64,000 nt of DNA from an uncultured Dorea sp. (GCA_934295165.1 CAKRAT010000001.1:31921-95920); one strand, 5' to 3'; shown: positions 41,311 through 51,113, counted from the first letter of the stretch. Translations and numbers: made by a program. The notes: generated by a model not told the origin, from the letters alone.

Positions 41311-42915
41311 CTATTGTCCAAGATTCACTATGATAATTCCGTCTTTCAGTGCCACGCTTCCCTGTGCCGGCCATACAGGCATATCTGCAGCATATTTTTC
41401 TGCCGTTGCTATCTTTTCCTCATCGAGTGACATTTCATAATCATATCCAAGTGTTGCCATGAAATTATGCATCACCCATGTACCATGATTTGTACTAAAA
41501 GATACTGCAAAATATGATCTTCCGATCAGTTCCAACTGCTCGTCCTGTATACAGGAATTATTCTTATGAGACGCCCTGCGTCCCACATACATAACCGGCT
41601 GCGTCGGTGTTTCTCCCAGATTCAGCTGCTCAATCCGGTCCGAAATCTTGGCTGCCACCCTGACATCTTCTTCATATTGTGTATATTGTGTGTAATACAG
41701 TCTGGATGTCATCATACTCTGATGCATACAAAATGCCGCAAAGAAAGCGGTTGCAAGTACATAAACACCTCTCCATGCATCTTTTGATCTTATTTTTTTC
41801 ACTAAATATTCACAATAAAATGCCGCAATAAATGGTAATACAATCTCTGTTCTGGCAGATGGTGCTCCTCCAAGCAGGGCTGTCATGAAGAACGGTACCA
41901 CCCCCGAAAAAAGGACAGCAATCATATATACCCAGTAACTCTGTTCTTTTTTTCTGATGCGTACCGCTATATAGATCAGCATCACCACATAGATCAGACC
42001 ATATAAAGCCGTAAAGAATATACCTTTTCCCTGCAGTGCTTCTCCGATATGTTCCAAAATTGCATTCAAAGTTACCTGCAGCGGCTGATTTTTCCATGCA
42101 ATCTGATCTGAAATATAAGAAGTTGTCTGCATCTCATACCTTGCCATGATGATTTTATTAACAATCTGATATACGCCAAATGCAACAACAAAATCAATAA
42201 CAAATGCCAACAGTACTTTCACACAAAAACGGAAATCTGTTCTTCCGTTGTTTTGTCTGCTGTTCGTATCATAAATCAAAACAAAACATACAGCTGCTGC
42301 CGCCATAAATAATGGCACATATGCCTGATAGCTTGCAAATGCAATTACCGGACATCCAATTGCAGGAACTGCCAAATACCACTTTCCATGTTCCAGAATT
42401 ATCCTGCACAGACAGAATACGGACACAGCAATCAAAAAGAATGCAACATTCACTTCATATGCCTGCAATAAAAATCCAGATTGTTCTGCAACAATCATAG
42501 ATGTAAAATATATCGTTGGAAAAATCCATGTACTTTCTTTCTTCTGTTCTTTTCTGTCACCCAGCCAGCAGAACAGATATTCCCATGCCATTCCGTTGAT
42601 AATCATCATCACAAACATCATGGCAGACGCAGCATATGGATTGAACAAATATGTTCCCAGTAACTTTTTCAATGCAATCAGACCAAATCTCCCCATGGAA
42701 AGCCAGCTGCCATACAGGGAATCCGGAACTGCCATGATTGCTTCCGTATCATGCGAGATCGACACGTTAAATACCTTGATGCCATATGCCAAAAATAAGA
42801 ACAATCCCATAATCCACCACGAATATTTGTGATCATTCAGGAAGTCCCTGACCGGCATTTTCCTGATTACAATCTTATTTATATCTGTTTTTGCCTTTTG
42901 GCTTTTTAATTCCAT
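41311..42915 (-). CDS. Glucosyltransferase-domain membrane protein (Glucos_trans_II, GtrII-like)
   Basis: A 534-residue polytopic protein with about ten TM segments. The N-terminal ISHDTEAIM and WLSMGRFGLIALKKLLG resemble the GtrII/Glucos_trans_II family, a GT-C fold that uses polyprenyl-phosphate sugar outside the membrane. The C-terminal soluble part (about 440-534) includes YTQYEEDVRVAAKISDRIEQL. GtrII proteins receive glucose carried by GtrB/GtrA; a GtrB-like gene is 36 bases upstream and a GtrA-like gene is at 50319-50732. So it should add a side-chain sugar to exported wall polysaccharide. The sugar is not readable. Confidence 0.78.
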   Translation of the reverse strand: MELKSQKAKTDINKIVIRKMPVRDFLNDHKYSWWIMGLFLFLAYGIKVFNVSISHDTEAIMAVPDSLYGSWLSMGRFGLIALKKLLGTYLFNPYAASAMMFVMMIINGMAWEYLFCWLGDRKEQKKESTWIFPTIYFTSMIVAEQSGFLLQAYEVNVAFFLIAVSVFCLCRIILEHGKWYLAVPAIGCPVIAFASYQAYVPLFMAAAAVCFVLIYDTNSRQNNGRTDFRFCVKVLLAFVIDFVVAFGVYQIVNKIIMARYEMQTTSYISDQIAWKNQPLQVTLNAILEHIGEALQGKGIFFTALYGLIYVVMLIYIAVRIRKKEQSYWVYMIAVLFSGVVPFFMTALLGGAPSARTEIVLPFIAAFYCEYLVKKIRSKDAWRGVYVLATAFFAAFCMHQSMMTSRLYYTQYTQYEEDVRVAAKISDRIEQLNLGETPTQPVMYVGRRASHKNNSCIQDEQLELIGRSYFAVSFSTNHGTWVMHNFMATLGYDYEMSLDEEKIATAEKYAADMPVWPAQGSVALKDGIIIVNLGQ

Positions 42916-42950
42916 AAACCTGTCTCCTTAAACCACTCCGTCTTATTATG

Positions 42951-43901
42951 CTATTTTTCAGATTTTTCCGTTTCTTTTATAATATAAATTGGCCGGTTCT
43001 TTGTTTCCAGATATGTCTTTGACAGATATTGTCCTAATACACCAATACTGAACAACTGAATACCTCCGATAAAGAACATCACACACATCATAGACGGATA
43101 TCCCGCAACTGGATCACCAAAGATCAGTGTTTTTGCAATGATAAATACAATCATAATAAAAGCAATGAATAAAAACAGCATACCAAATGCAGATGCCACC
43201 GACAGCGGAACTGTAGAGAACGCCACAATTCCATCCAGTGAATACAGGAACAATTTCCAGAAAGACCATTTGGTATTGCCGGCAACTCTTTCTATATTTT
43301 CATATTCCAGCCATTTTGTCTTAAATCCAACCCAGCCGAAAATTCCTTTCGAAAAACGGTTATATTCTTTTACATCGAGAATCGCATTCACCATCTGACG
43401 AGTCATCAATCTGAAATCTCTTGCACCATCTACGATTTCAGCTTTTGATATCTTATTCATAAGCTTATAAAAGCAGTGTGCAAAAAACGAACGGATCGGT
43501 GGTTCTCCTTTACGCGTTACTCTTCTGGTTCCTATACAGTCATACTCACCTTTTTTAATTTCCTGATACATTTCCATCAGCAACTCCGGCGGATCCTGTA
43601 AATCTGCATCCATCATAGATATATAATCTCCTGTCACATGCTCCAGTCCCGCATAAATTGCACTTTCTTTTCCAAAGTTCCGGGAAAATGATATATATTT
43701 TACCCGCTCATCTTTCTTTGCAAAATCTCTCAAAATTTCTAATGTCCGGTCTCTGGATCCATCATCTACGAAGACAAATTCATAATCTACATTATACTCC
43801 TGTTTCATCTTACCCGCTATCTTGCCGATTGCTTCATAAAAAAACGGCAATGCTTCCTGTTCATTATAGCAAGGAACAATTACTGATATTCTATCTGACA
43901 T
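42951..43901 (-). CDS. GtrB-like polyprenyl-phosphate sugar transferase (GT2)
   Basis: A 316-residue GT2 enzyme of the DPM1/GtrB group. The N-terminal catalytic domain has ISVIVPCYNEQEALPFFYE, VFVDDGSRDRT, SFSRNFGKESAIYAGLEH, MMDADLQDPPE and GARDFRLMTRQMV. Two TM helices lie at about 225-295. Such enzymes charge undecaprenyl phosphate with a single sugar for use outside the membrane by a GT-C partner. The ATG at 43901 follows GAAAGGAAAG and is preferred over 43925. It sits just before the GtrII-like gene. GacI of group A Streptococcus belongs to the same type. Confidence 0.85.
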   Translation of the reverse strand: MSDRISVIVPCYNEQEALPFFYEAIGKIAGKMKQEYNVDYEFVFVDDGSRDRTLEILRDFAKKDERVKYISFSRNFGKESAIYAGLEHVTGDYISMMDADLQDPPELLMEMYQEIKKGEYDCIGTRRVTRKGEPPIRSFFAHCFYKLMNKISKAEIVDGARDFRLMTRQMVNAILDVKEYNRFSKGIFGWVGFKTKWLEYENIERVAGNTKWSFWKLFLYSLDGIVAFSTVPLSVASAFGMLFLFIAFIMIVFIIAKTLIFGDPVAGYPSMMCVMFFIGGIQLFSIGVLGQYLSKTYLETKNRPIYIIKETEKSEK

Positions 43902-43937
43902 TTTTCTTTCCTTTCTAATCTTCACTTTTATATGACT

Positions 43938-45173
43938 TTACTGTTTATTTTTTGTCTTTTTCTTCAGATTTCTGATTGGCTGTGTCATCTTCCAGCTTTT
44001 TGATTCTTCAATTGCCCGGAGTCTCTGCCTTAGATTTTCCAATTCTCTTTCCAGTTTACTGATATGATTCTGTTGTAAATCCTTTATCTCTAAAAGTTTT
44101 TCAATATGATCATCTTTATTCTTTATTTTTTCTCTCTCCTGCTCCAACTGATACTTCAGTTGATGCTCCTTCTCATCATCTTTTTCTAGCCATAATAATT
44201 TTTTGCAGGTTTCTTCATAATATTTTTTCGGCGTATAGTGATATTTTTCCAACAGCACACGTCCGTATACCGGATCATTCATAAGTTCTCCCAGTTTGAA
44301 CAGACCAAGAACCGGATTGCTGTCACTGTATCCGATGCATTTTTCCAGAAGAAATGCCTGTTCGCACACAATCTCTTCATGTGTTGAAGCATCTTTATCT
44401 CTGAAAAATTCTCCAAACGCAGCTTTACATAATTCATCTGTCATTCCCTCAAAGAAATGATATCTGATATCCATATATTCATTAAAGAACCGGGTGTCTT
44501 TTTCTACGGTAGAGGCACTATTCTGTGTAGAAGTTCTTCTGTACTTTACCAGTTTTTCTTCTACAAAATAGAAATCCGTCTGTTTAATCAGTCTTATCAG
44601 AAATTCAAAATCATGTGTCTGGCAGTAATTCAATTTAAACCCGCCAACTATGTCCAGCAATTCTTTTTCAAATAAAAGTGTCGGAAGCAGTGAATTGCCC
44701 ACAAAGAAGAAAAAGCGGATCCATTCTTCCCTGTTTTTCTGTCTGCTGTTATAAAGCCTTAGTAATTCCGATTCCTGTTTGTCAATATTTTCCCCGTTTT
44801 CATCAATCAGCTCAACCTGAGTAAAACACACTTTAGCAGATGGATTCTTCTGCATAAAATCCATCTGCTTTTCTAATTTTTCTTTTTCCCATATATCATC
44901 GCTGTCCAGTCTGGCAATATATTTTCCCTTTACGGCCGCAAAACCAGTATTCGTCGCGATACAAATGTGACAATTCTCCTTTAGGAAAATTGGTTTTATC
45001 CTGTCATCCTTATATTCTTTTATAATATTTACAGACGCATCTGTAGAACCATCATCAACGATGATCAGTTCCCAGTTCCTGTATGTCTGCATCAGTACAC
45101 TGTCGATCGACTTTTTTAAAAACTTTTCCTGATTATAATTCACCATTACGATACTTACAAGTTCATTTTCCAT
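43938..45173 (-). CDS. Family 2 glycosyltransferase with C-terminal coiled coil
   Basis: A 411-residue protein. The N-terminal GT2 domain (about 1-215) has VSIVMVNYNQEKFLKKSID, IIVDDGSTDAS, ARLDSDDIWEKEK and CQTHDFEFLIRLIKQ. A helical middle part follows. The last 80 or so residues (EKEHQLKYQLEQEREKIK onward, with regular Glu, Leu and Lys) form a predicted coiled coil ending in a basic tail, which could give oligomers or bind a partner. The ATG at 45173 is seven bases after GGAGAG; an in-frame GTG at 45188 is less likely. It is the first gene of the set leading to the Gtr genes. No clear promoter was identified, though a TTGACA lies near 45206. Confidence 0.82.
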   Translation of the reverse strand: MENELVSIVMVNYNQEKFLKKSIDSVLMQTYRNWELIIVDDGSTDASVNIIKEYKDDRIKPIFLKENCHICIATNTGFAAVKGKYIARLDSDDIWEKEKLEKQMDFMQKNPSAKVCFTQVELIDENGENIDKQESELLRLYNSRQKNREEWIRFFFFVGNSLLPTLLFEKELLDIVGGFKLNYCQTHDFEFLIRLIKQTDFYFVEEKLVKYRRTSTQNSASTVEKDTRFFNEYMDIRYHFFEGMTDELCKAAFGEFFRDKDASTHEEIVCEQAFLLEKCIGYSDSNPVLGLFKLGELMNDPVYGRVLLEKYHYTPKKYYEETCKKLLWLEKDDEKEHQLKYQLEQEREKIKNKDDHIEKLLEIKDLQQNHISKLERELENLRQRLRAIEESKSWKMTQPIRNLKKKTKNKQ

Positions 45174-45250
45174 ACGATATCTCTCCACCGCTTTATTTTC
45201 ATTTATTAATTGTCAATCTGTATTATTTTATCACATTTTTATCCACTTGA

Positions 45251-48200
45251 CTATTTTAATTTTTTCAATACCCAGCTTTGTGCCTTGCTTCCATTACTGC
45301 TGTATAACTGAACATTCGTCCCACTTGTGCTTCTGCCACCATAAACATCCAGTCCTTTTCCCAACTTTGACCGGATATAGAAATAGCCGTTTCTGAGATC
45401 TACAATTTTCCAAAGCTGTGCTTCACTTCCATTCCATGTATACTGTTGAATATTTGTACCATCATTTGTATAACCGCCATAAATATCCAGTGACTTTCCT
45501 GTCTTTGCAGAAATAATTCTGTAATATCCGTTTCCGGCATATTGAATTTTGAACTGCTGTGCTGTCGATCCATTATATTGATATATCTGGATATTTGCAC
45601 CGTTTGTTGTATAGCCTCCGGCAATATCCAGCAGTTTACTTGTATCCAATGCGCTTTTGACTACATACGTTCCTTCTTCCAGCGAATAGCTTTCCTGTTT
45701 TTGCAATGTCCATTTCTGCGCATTGGATGATTCATTCAATGTTCCCAGTTCAACGTTACTTCCCGCCTCACATTTTTCGGATGCTGTTTTAATCACGGTC
45801 CCCAATTTGGATTTCAGATAGTAGGAATTTGTTCCTGTGCGTACAAACTTCCAGAGCTGTCCGTCATTTCCATTCCATTCATACTGTTGGAGATTTGCAC
45901 CATTTTTGCTGCTCTTTCCTGCCACCTCCAGCACTTTCCCTGTTTTTTCTACCATGATCCGATAGTACCCGTTTCCCATATGTTTGATTTCATAACGCTG
46001 CGCAGCCGTATTATTCGATGTGTAGAGCCAGATATTAGTACCACTTCCAAAATAGCCTCCATACACATCCAGTACATTCTTACTATTTCCAACAGATGCA
46101 ATTGTGTATGTACCATCTGCAACTACATTTTCCTGTTCATTTACAAGTGAGCTGTCAAGCTTCCAGCTCTGTGTCAGTGCAGCTCCGTATGTATTGGTCT
46201 GAACGTTATTTCCATCTGCCGCTTTTTGTGACTTCACATCTATGAAGGTTCCAAGTTTTGACTTGATATAGTATCCGCCATTTTTCCCTGCGGCAAATCT
46301 CCAGAGTTGTGCATCACTTCCGTTCCAGCTATACTCCTGGATGTTCGTTCCGGCACTGCTCTTTCCTGATTCAATATCTAAAACTTTTCCTGTCGCTTTA
46401 CTTACAATCCGGTAATAACCTTTTCCGATATATTCGATACTGTATTTCTGTGTACTGCTTCCCTCAAAACAACCAAGCTGAATATTTCCTTTCACCTGGC
46501 TCATAACTTTTTCAGTATCGCCTGCACTGGTCAGGACATAGCTTCCATCCTTCACCGGCTGGAGTAATTGTCCCGTAAGCGGGGCAACCTTCCATTTCTG
46601 CCCCGTCGAATAATTCATGCTCTCTGCCTGTATATTCGTACCGTTCGCCGTATTCCCTCCGGATAAAGCAAGTGTCGTTCCCATTCTGGATTTAATATAA
46701 TAACTGCCATCTCCGGTATCTACTAATTTCCATAACTGCCAGTTTTTTCTACTCCATTCGGACTGTTGGACATTCGCTCCCGAAGCAGCTGATCCATTGC
46801 TGATTTCCAGTGTCTTATTGGAGTTTTCCGGAGCAATCCTGTAATAACCGTTTCCTACATAAGTAAATGCATATTGCTGTCCGAATGTCCCATTCGATGT
46901 ATATAACTGGATGTTTGCACCATTTTCAACAGAACCATTGGATACATCTGCAAGCATATTCCCATTCACACTGGCACCAACCGTGTAAATCCCATCTTCG
47001 ACCGGACGGTATTCCGACAGATTCAGTTTCCATTTTTGTGCATTGGATCTGTTCAAAGTGGCTGTCTGAATTGTGACACCGTCCGATGCGGTAGAATTTT
47101 TCACTTCCAGGTAGGTTCCTGCCTTTGCTTTTATGTAATAATATCCGTTCCCTGCATCCTCGAATTTCCATAATTGTGCACTGGTCCCGTTCCAGTCATA
47201 CTGATGGAGCGCGACACCTGATGCAGTTGATGCATTCGGTATATCAACTGCTTTTCCTGATTTTTCAGATATGATTCTGTACCATCCGTCTCCTGCCGGA
47301 CTTATTTCAAATCGTTGTTCCGAAGTATTTTTTTGTCCTGTCAATACGATCGATGCCCCGTTCGACACGCTTCCTTCGGATACTGAAAAGATCTTGTCCG
47401 TATTCAGTGCCGAGCTGATCGTATATGTCCCTTCTTCAACTTTTATCTCAGTATTACTATTCTGGTTTGAATCAGATGCACCAAAATCAACATTCAAATC
47501 GACATTACCGTTAATTCCATTCACACTGCCCTTGGATGAGCACTGCCACATCTGATATTTTCCACTGTAAGTACAGGTTGTATTATATTGCGCTACCCAT
47601 TTGTCCCACTGGACAAATCTTGAGTCTGTAAGATATGTCGTGAACCAATCCGTATTGGCATACATTGCTGCTTTATATCCGGCAGCCGTAATCGTGTCAT
47701 AGAATGTCTGTGCAATATCGCCAATGGTTTTTTCACTTACATTATTCCGCACACTGTCATCTTCCAGATCATAATAAACCGGATATTTCAGTTTGTATCC
47801 TTTTATCAGACGCAGTACATGTTCTGCTTCGCTCTTCGCACGTGAAGTATCCGTTGCATAAGAATAAATATATACACCAAACGGAATATTATATTTGGTA
47901 CATGCGTCTGCATTTTCTTTCCATTTAGTGTCATCCTGATTCGTCTGATTCATTCCAAATCCACAACGGATGATTGCATAATCGACACCCGCATTCTTCA
48001 CCTTCTGCCAGTCAATCGTCCCATTCCACTGACTTACATCAATTCCCTTTGCAACCATTCCTGAAACCGCCGGCCATGTTGTAAATTCACGAAATGCTCT
48101 TGCACTTCTTGCAAATGACTGTTCTGTTTTCTGTCCATTTTCATAACGCCAGCTATTTGCCAGATCATTCCGCTCTGCTTCATATATATCTGTTTCTGTA

Positions 48201-48394
48201 TTCTCTGTCTGAGATTCTGCCTCTGCTGTTTCGTCTGTATCTTCTGTATTTTCACTTCCATCTGTCGCAATCTGATTTTCTTCATTGGTATTCACCTGCA
48301 CGTTGTCCATATTCTCCGCGGACACCATCACACCTGGTAATATCATACACCAAGTTAAGACTACACTCAAAATTGTATTCCTGATTCTTTTCAT
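45251..48394 (-). CDS. GH25 lysozyme with five ricin-type repeats
   Basis: A 1047-residue secreted protein. A signal peptide (MKRIRNTILSVVLTWCMILP) is followed by a Glu/Thr-rich linker. The GH25 domain, about residues 112-315, has GIDVSQWNGTIDWQKVK, YAIIRCGFG, PFGVYIYSYA and YPVYYDLEDDSV, which contains the acidic catalytic region. Five ricin/RICIN_14 units of about 140 residues fill the rest, each with WRI/YRI..., QYEWNGN.QLWKF and YYIKSK.G motifs. GH25 enzymes cut MurNAc-GlcNAc bonds, so it should remodel peptidoglycan outside the cell, with the repeats binding sugar. It may act where the neighbouring wall polymer is attached. AGGA precedes the ATG. Confidence 0.92.
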   Translation of the reverse strand: MKRIRNTILSVVLTWCMILPGVMVSAENMDNVQVNTNEENQIATDGSENTEDTDETAEAESQTENTETDIYEAERNDLANSWRYENGQKTEQSFARSARAFREFTTWPAVSGMVAKGIDVSQWNGTIDWQKVKNAGVDYAIIRCGFGMNQTNQDDTKWKENADACTKYNIPFGVYIYSYATDTSRAKSEAEHVLRLIKGYKLKYPVYYDLEDDSVRNNVSEKTIGDIAQTFYDTITAAGYKAAMYANTDWFTTYLTDSRFVQWDKWVAQYNTTCTYSGKYQMWQCSSKGSVNGINGNVDLNVDFGASDSNQNSNTEIKVEEGTYTISSALNTDKIFSVSEGSVSNGASIVLTGQKNTSEQRFEISPAGDGWYRIISEKSGKAVDIPNASTASGVALHQYDWNGTSAQLWKFEDAGNGYYYIKAKAGTYLEVKNSTASDGVTIQTATLNRSNAQKWKLNLSEYRPVEDGIYTVGASVNGNMLADVSNGSVENGANIQLYTSNGTFGQQYAFTYVGNGYYRIAPENSNKTLEISNGSAASGANVQQSEWSRKNWQLWKLVDTGDGSYYIKSRMGTTLALSGGNTANGTNIQAESMNYSTGQKWKVAPLTGQLLQPVKDGSYVLTSAGDTEKVMSQVKGNIQLGCFEGSSTQKYSIEYIGKGYYRIVSKATGKVLDIESGKSSAGTNIQEYSWNGSDAQLWRFAAGKNGGYYIKSKLGTFIDVKSQKAADGNNVQTNTYGAALTQSWKLDSSLVNEQENVVADGTYTIASVGNSKNVLDVYGGYFGSGTNIWLYTSNNTAAQRYEIKHMGNGYYRIMVEKTGKVLEVAGKSSKNGANLQQYEWNGNDGQLWKFVRTGTNSYYLKSKLGTVIKTASEKCEAGSNVELGTLNESSNAQKWTLQKQESYSLEEGTYVVKSALDTSKLLDIAGGYTTNGANIQIYQYNGSTAQQFKIQYAGNGYYRIISAKTGKSLDIYGGYTNDGTNIQQYTWNGSEAQLWKIVDLRNGYFYIRSKLGKGLDVYGGRSTSGTNVQLYSSNGSKAQSWVLKKLK

Positions 48395-48476
48395 TCTGCT
48401 TTGTCCTGTTCCTTCCTTTTTCTATCCTGATAAATATTTGCATAATTATTTTTAATATAACAGGTTTTTCATCCGG

Positions 48477-50300
48477 TTACGGAATCTCTGCAGTTGTCTC
48501 TGCCACCATATGCGGCTCTCCGTCCCCATCGACAATGTAAATCTGTATATTATAAGTTCCTGGATTTTCATTCAGATTATCAAAATCTACATCCGCTTTA
48601 CAATGTCCGTCCTCAAACATAGCCATTGGCAGCCATTGCAGATCACTCTGGTCTTCGTTCTTCCATATTGCCAGTGATACCGATTGTATTCCATTGGTAA
48701 TATACTGCATATTCTTTACGGTAACAGGCAGAGTCAAACTGTCTTCCTGATATTTTCCAGTCACGACTTCAGCTGTCGGAACTTTTCCTTCGCATTCCAG
48801 TAATGCCTGTCTGTTCTTATCAATCTTGGCCAATTTGTTCATTAATTTTGATTTTTTCTTCAGTTCAGTTTTTTCCTTCTCCACACCGTAACGTTCACTC
48901 AGCGTCTGCGTTGAAGAATATAAATTCGTTCCAAGTCCCAGACGGTTTCCATCAATATTGGCTCCAAGCGCAGCCAGTGTTGTTGGAAATACGTCAAATG
49001 TCGTATATGTTCTTTTATCATCAGTCTCTTTCTCTGCCGGGGAATTGATATAAGTTGTATATACTTTTCTCTGATAACTTTTCTCTACATCATCGCAAAA
49101 ATCACTGTCCATCGTCAGATGATCTCCGGAAATTACAATTGTTGTATCATCAGCAAAATCCTGTTCCTGTATCCAGTCCACAAATTCTTTCACCTGTTTA
49201 CTTGAGCATGCCATAACATTTGCATACTGATTATCTCCAAATGTATCCGGGCAGAGTTCACATACATATCCATCTTCAAAATGTGTATCTACTGTCAGCA
49301 TGGTAAAATTAAATGGATCATCTTGTTTAGAAAGCTCCAGTAGTCTTTCTTTCGCAAATCCAAACAATTTTTCATCTTCATATCCCCACCATACTTTATA
49401 ATCTTCCGGGATCATTTTATTCTCAACTGCATATTCATAATCCACGATATCGTACTGCCCATGATCTGTGAAATATAATTTTCTTCCGCCAAATGTCGCA
49501 TCCGAACCAATCAGAAGTGTCTGGGAATAGCCTTCTTTCTGTAAAATATCGCCTAATGTTATAATACCCGGGAAGAACGATTCCTGTGTATCCATCGCAT
49601 TGTCATCAATGGAAATATTCAGCGGCAATCCGGATGTCTGTCCGAACATAGCCCCCATCGTCCATGTCGTTCCCGGCATAGGGATTCCTCCATTTAGTTC
49701 ATCACTGTCTCCGGAAAAGTTTTCATTCTTTTTTGACAGTTCGGTCAATTCCGGGATCAGATCCGTCTCAAATGCTCCACCTGATGCTTCGTCCGCATAG
49801 GTCATTTCCATCGATTCCAGGAAAATATAGATCAGATTCTTTTTCTGCTCCGGAAATTCAATATTGACCTCTGCAGGGTCTACATAATTTTTGTCAATAA
49901 ATGTGGAATAAGTGCTCTGTCCTTTCACGTAATCCCCGGCATCCAGTTTCTTCCATGTAATCCCGGCCGTCGCCCCTATAAGGACAACTGCACCCGCAAG
50001 ACCTGCCACGGTCATTCTTCGTGTAAAAACCGTCTCATTCTTTTTCTGTGCATATATAATAATCACAGCGCACAGAAATATGATCGCCGGAACAGCACAT
50101 TTTCCGCAATAGTCTTGGATCATATCTGTGTTGGTTCCTTCCAATGGCGCTGTCAGATGATATACCAGTTCATCCATCGACAGATTCGTCCATGTGCGGA
50201 ACATCCACCTTGCGCTGCATGCAAGTAATATTGCAAGAGTTTCCAGGATAATACCAAATACGATACCCACAATTTTTAAAATTTTTCGCCCTCTTTTCAT
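48477..50300 (-). CDS. LTA-synthase-like glycerol phosphate transferase (sulfatase fold)
   Basis: A 607-residue protein with three N-terminal TM segments (about 10-105) and a large extracellular alkaline-phosphatase-like domain. Key motifs are YIFLESMEMTYADE (metal-binding Glu), GTTWTMGAMFGQTSG (nucleophile Thr), MLTVDTHFEDGY and ISGDHLTMDSDF (Asp-His ligands). LtaS-family enzymes transfer glycerol phosphate; GacH of group A Streptococcus is one that decorates a rhamnan side chain. With GtrA immediately upstream (19 bases) and rhamnan genes around, a GacH-like role is likely but inferred. A beta-rich 90-residue C-terminus is extra. The ATG at 50300 has GGAGAG just before it. Confidence 0.85.
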   Translation of the reverse strand: MKRGRKILKIVGIVFGIILETLAILLACSARWMFRTWTNLSMDELVYHLTAPLEGTNTDMIQDYCGKCAVPAIIFLCAVIIIYAQKKNETVFTRRMTVAGLAGAVVLIGATAGITWKKLDAGDYVKGQSTYSTFIDKNYVDPAEVNIEFPEQKKNLIYIFLESMEMTYADEASGGAFETDLIPELTELSKKNENFSGDSDELNGGIPMPGTTWTMGAMFGQTSGLPLNISIDDNAMDTQESFFPGIITLGDILQKEGYSQTLLIGSDATFGGRKLYFTDHGQYDIVDYEYAVENKMIPEDYKVWWGYEDEKLFGFAKERLLELSKQDDPFNFTMLTVDTHFEDGYVCELCPDTFGDNQYANVMACSSKQVKEFVDWIQEQDFADDTTIVISGDHLTMDSDFCDDVEKSYQRKVYTTYINSPAEKETDDKRTYTTFDVFPTTLAALGANIDGNRLGLGTNLYSSTQTLSERYGVEKEKTELKKKSKLMNKLAKIDKNRQALLECEGKVPTAEVVTGKYQEDSLTLPVTVKNMQYITNGIQSVSLAIWKNEDQSDLQWLPMAMFEDGHCKADVDFDNLNENPGTYNIQIYIVDGDGEPHMVAETTAEIP

Positions 50301-50318
50301 TTTTTCTCTCCGCATGAC

Positions 50319-50732
50319 CTATTTTTTAAATACAATCAGTCGTTGGCCGATGTAATTGAACACTACAAACGCCCCCATTCCCACCAGCATGGAACAATTA
50401 TCCTGAATACTTTTGCTCTGATTCTGTAAGATCCATGAAACAACTGGCTTTGCCAGTCCATAGGCCAACAGATAACACACTGTAATGTTCACAATAAATT
50501 TGAGTAACTGTCCGAGAGATTTTTCATTATTCTGGAATGTAAAATACTTATTCAGAAAATAACTTACTATACTTCCCACCACATAATTGGATGCCGAAGA
50601 CACCCAGTAGCTGAAATGCAAAAGATTATATGCCACAAACATCACTGTCGTTCCCACCAAAGTATTTATAATTCCTACCAGTACAAATTTCCAAAATGTA
50701 ATATCAAGTATCTTTTGTAATTTTTCTTTCAT
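50319..50732 (-). CDS. GtrA-like small membrane protein
   Basis: A 137-residue protein with four TM helices and the GtrA-family features FVLVGIINTLVGTTVMF, YWVSSASNYVVGSIVSYFLNKYFTF and VVFNYIGQRLIVF. GtrA-type proteins are thought to flip or help handle polyprenyl-phosphate sugars made by GtrB-type enzymes; here the GtrB-like gene lies at 42951-43901 in another operon. It begins the two-gene operon with the LTA-synthase-like gene. The ATG at 50732 has GGAAAG nine bases upstream. Confidence 0.85.
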   Translation of the reverse strand: MKEKLQKILDITFWKFVLVGIINTLVGTTVMFVAYNLLHFSYWVSSASNYVVGSIVSYFLNKYFTFQNNEKSLGQLLKFIVNITVCYLLAYGLAKPVVSWILQNQSKSIQDNCSMLVGMGAFVVFNYIGQRLIVFKK

Positions 50733-50774
50733 TTATTACTTTCCTTTCTTTTTCAAGACACATAGCAACGCAAG

Positions 50775-50805
50775 AAACGGCTCACACTCAAAGCATAAGC
50801 CGTTT
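50775..50805 (-). terminator. Hairpin after HPr gene
   Basis: Stem AAACGGCT/AGCCGTTT (50775-50782 with 50798-50805), 15-base loop, a few T after it on the minus strand. It likely separates the c-di-AMP/HPr operon from the GtrA operon. Confidence 0.6.
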
Positions 50806-50821
50806 ATTTTCTCCGTTAATT

Positions 50822-51088
50822 TTACTCTCCAAGTCCGTCTTCTATTGCATCCAGCATTGACTTCATTGCTTCTTCCTCATCTTCTCCATCACAGATAAGT
50901 TCTATTTCATCTCCTGATTTCACACATGCTCCAAGAACGCTTAATACGCTTTTGGCATTTGCCATAACATCACCATCATACGCAAATTCTACTTTGCATT
51001 TATATCTGCTTGCTATGTTACAGAACATTCCCGCCGGTCTGAGATGTAGTCCCGTCGGATTCATTATTGTAACTTTCTGTCTGATCAT
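50822..51088 (-). CDS. HPr family phosphocarrier protein
   Basis: An 88-residue HPr. The GLHLRPAGMF motif carries the phosphorylatable His (position 15), and NAKSVLSVLGACV carries the regulatory Ser (position 46 region). The Leu in GLHLRPA replaces the usual Ala. HPr passes phosphate from enzyme I to PTS EIIA proteins, and Ser-phosphorylated HPr helps CcpA control catabolite genes. There is no ptsI nearby; it follows cdaR by 25 bases, so it may be an extra or specialised copy tied to the c-di-AMP operon. GAGGAG precedes the ATG. Confidence 0.88.
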   Translation of the reverse strand: MIRQKVTIMNPTGLHLRPAGMFCNIASRYKCKVEFAYDGDVMANAKSVLSVLGACVKSGDEIELICDGEDEEEAMKSMLDAIEDGLGE

Positions 51089-51113
51089 ACTGTACTCTCC
51101 TCGTTTCTATCTG

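Noticed and set aside
45190-45250. TTGACA near 45206 as a promoter for the GT2 gene
   Set aside because: No -10 hexamer at 16-18 bases downstream.
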